DNA from: Desulfobacteraceae bacterium
Lineage (GTDB): Bacteria > Desulfobacterota > Desulfobacteria > Desulfobacterales > Desulfosalsimonadaceae
Reading direction: 5' to 3'
DNA: 60,494 nucleotides
Assembly: GCA_021737045.1 (NCBI GenBank)
Contig: JAIPES010000006.1
Location: 1 to 60,494 of the forward strand
Positions 59,959-60,494 of the stretch are shown here, piece after piece. A model generated the notes under the pieces. The model was not told where the DNA came from. It made no database searches and was given only the letters and a program-made list of their open reading frames with translations. How positions within the stretch are numbered: position 1 is the first letter of the stretch; the number at the start of each line of letters is the position of its first letter. The position numbers were made by a program, and so were the translations under genes.

Positions 59959-60336
59959 ATGCATGTACTGATTATTATCATCCATCTGTTTGTCTGCTTT
60001 TCCTTAATCGGCATTGTTCTGCTGCAAACCGGCAAGGGAGCCAGCATGGGCGCCATGTTCGGGGGAGCCGGCAACCAGACTTTGTTTGGCAACACCGGGG
60101 CGTCTACATTTCTGGGCAAGATCACCACTGTAGCGGCAGTAGTGTTTATGGTCACGTCCCTGTCTCTGGCCTATATCTCCAAAAGCGGGGACAAATCCGT
60201 GATTGAAGAATTTCAGCCGCCGGCTGCGGAACAAAGTCTGCCCGCAGATCAGGTGCCCCCGGCACAGGGCGGCGAACAAGCAGCACCGGATGACCAGGCG
60301 CCCGCAGCGCCATCAGCAGACGACAACCCGCAATAA
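59959..60336 (+). CDS. secG: Preprotein translocase subunit SecG
   Basis: A 125-residue membrane protein with two hydrophobic helices (VLIIIIHLFVCFSLIGIVLLQ in two halves and TTVAAVVFMVTSLSLAYI) flanking the conserved QTGKGASMGAMFGGAGNQTLFG loop, given here in its key parts. The C-terminal tail is long, Pro/Ala/Gln-rich and cytoplasmic. It belongs to the SecYEG channel. tpiA precedes it and tRNA-Leu follows, a commonly seen order. Confidence 0.94.
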   Translation: MHVLIIIIHLFVCFSLIGIVLLQTGKGASMGAMFGGAGNQTLFGNTGASTFLGKITTVAAVVFMVTSLSLAYISKSGDKSVIEEFQPPAAEQSLPADQVPPAQGGEQAAPDDQAPAAPSADDNPQ

Positions 60337-60358
60337 CCGCGGTTTACATCCAGTTTGT

Positions 60359-60445
60359 GCCGAAGTGGTGGAATTTGGTAGACACGCTATCTTGAGGGGG
60401 TAGTGGGCTACGCCCGTGCCGGTTCAAATCCGGCCTTCGGCACCA
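60359..60445 (+). tRNA. tRNA-Leu, anticodon GAG
   Basis: A class II cloverleaf. Acceptor GCCGAAG pairs with CTTCGGC, anticodon arm CTATC-TTGAGGG-GGTAG gives anticodon GAG, a long variable arm contains GGGCTACGCCC, and the T arm is GCCGGTTCAAATCCGGC. The 3' CCA is encoded. It lies 22 bases after the secG stop. Confidence 0.95.
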
Positions 60446-60494
60446 TTTTTATAGAAACAATTCAGGAAGTTATAAATTTAAGGAGCCTCAATTA
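60446..60494 (+). other. Leader of a gene beyond the window
   Basis: After the tRNA an AT-rich stretch ends with AAGGAGCCTC, a ribosome binding site-like sequence, near the last base, so a coding region probably starts just outside. Confidence 0.4.

Noticed and set aside
1-60494. CRISPR array, prophage, insertion sequence with transposase or integrase
   Set aside because: No regular repeat-spacer pattern, no transposase or integrase-like protein, and no phage structural genes were seen; repeats are dispersed non-coding units.

Overview
The window looks like a chromosomal segment of a strictly anaerobic, Gram-negative Desulfobacterota (delta-proteobacterial) organism, most likely a propionate-metabolising sulfate reducer or syntroph. 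The reasons are a complete methylmalonyl-CoA to succinate/fumarate gene set, LPS-export and Kdo genes (outer membrane), an RpoN/PTS-Ntr locus typical of proteobacteria, and numerous long intergenic repeats. No species was identified.

Layout. 1-5.9 kb: single housekeeping or accessory genes (DUF3786 Fe-S protein, FmdB-type zinc ribbon, metallophosphoesterase, AMMECR1-family protein, 3D-domain lipoprotein, thioesterase, membrane-anchored unknown), framed by dispersed repeats. 5.9-16.8 kb: a tight seven-gene minus-strand operon encoding only exported proteins. At least three of them (8337-10100, 10104-12791, 6333-8318) are clear paralogs with a shared N-terminal and C-terminal module, two more look like diverged relatives, one ends in a jelly-roll-like domain and one is a small lipoprotein. 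I recognise no known system here, and it is the best candidate for something undescribed. 17-24.3 kb: HlyIII-family membrane protein, radical SAM enzyme, an overlapping glycosyltransferase/glucoamylase-like pair, and a five-S1-domain RNA-binding protein. 24.7-38.4 kb: minus-strand propionate operon in the order mce, mcm, meaB, carboxyltransferase, small subunit, biotinyl carboxyltransferase, sucC, sucD, sdhC, sdhA, sdhB, converting methylmalonyl-CoA through succinyl-CoA and succinate to fumarate, with transcarboxylation to or from oxaloacetate/pyruvate. 38.4-50.7 kb: a degenerate GAF-PilB/GspE-like ATPase with a small membrane protein, a GNAT-nitrilase fusion, an ABC-F protein, a sigma-54 response regulator, pyrC-pyrB, lepB and an M23 peptidase. 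50.9-60.5 kb: plus-strand kdsA-kdsC-lptC-lptA-lptB-rpoN-hpf-ptsN-rapZ-EIIA-gap-tpiA-secG, then tRNA-Leu(GAG).

Non-coding structure is unusually rich. One repeat family (about 150 bp) has inverted ends based on TGATGGCACCGTAAAAAGT around an imperfect palindrome. A second (about 330 bp) carries GTAAAAAGCTTTTTAC-like ends. Several copies sit at gene 3' ends, and some supply the stop codon. A candidate -1 frameshift site (A AAA AAC) lies at the last codons of the M23 peptidase gene.

All calls come from reading the sequence and translated frames by eye; no database search was run. Start codons were moved from the longest frame where a ribosome binding site or family length argued for it.
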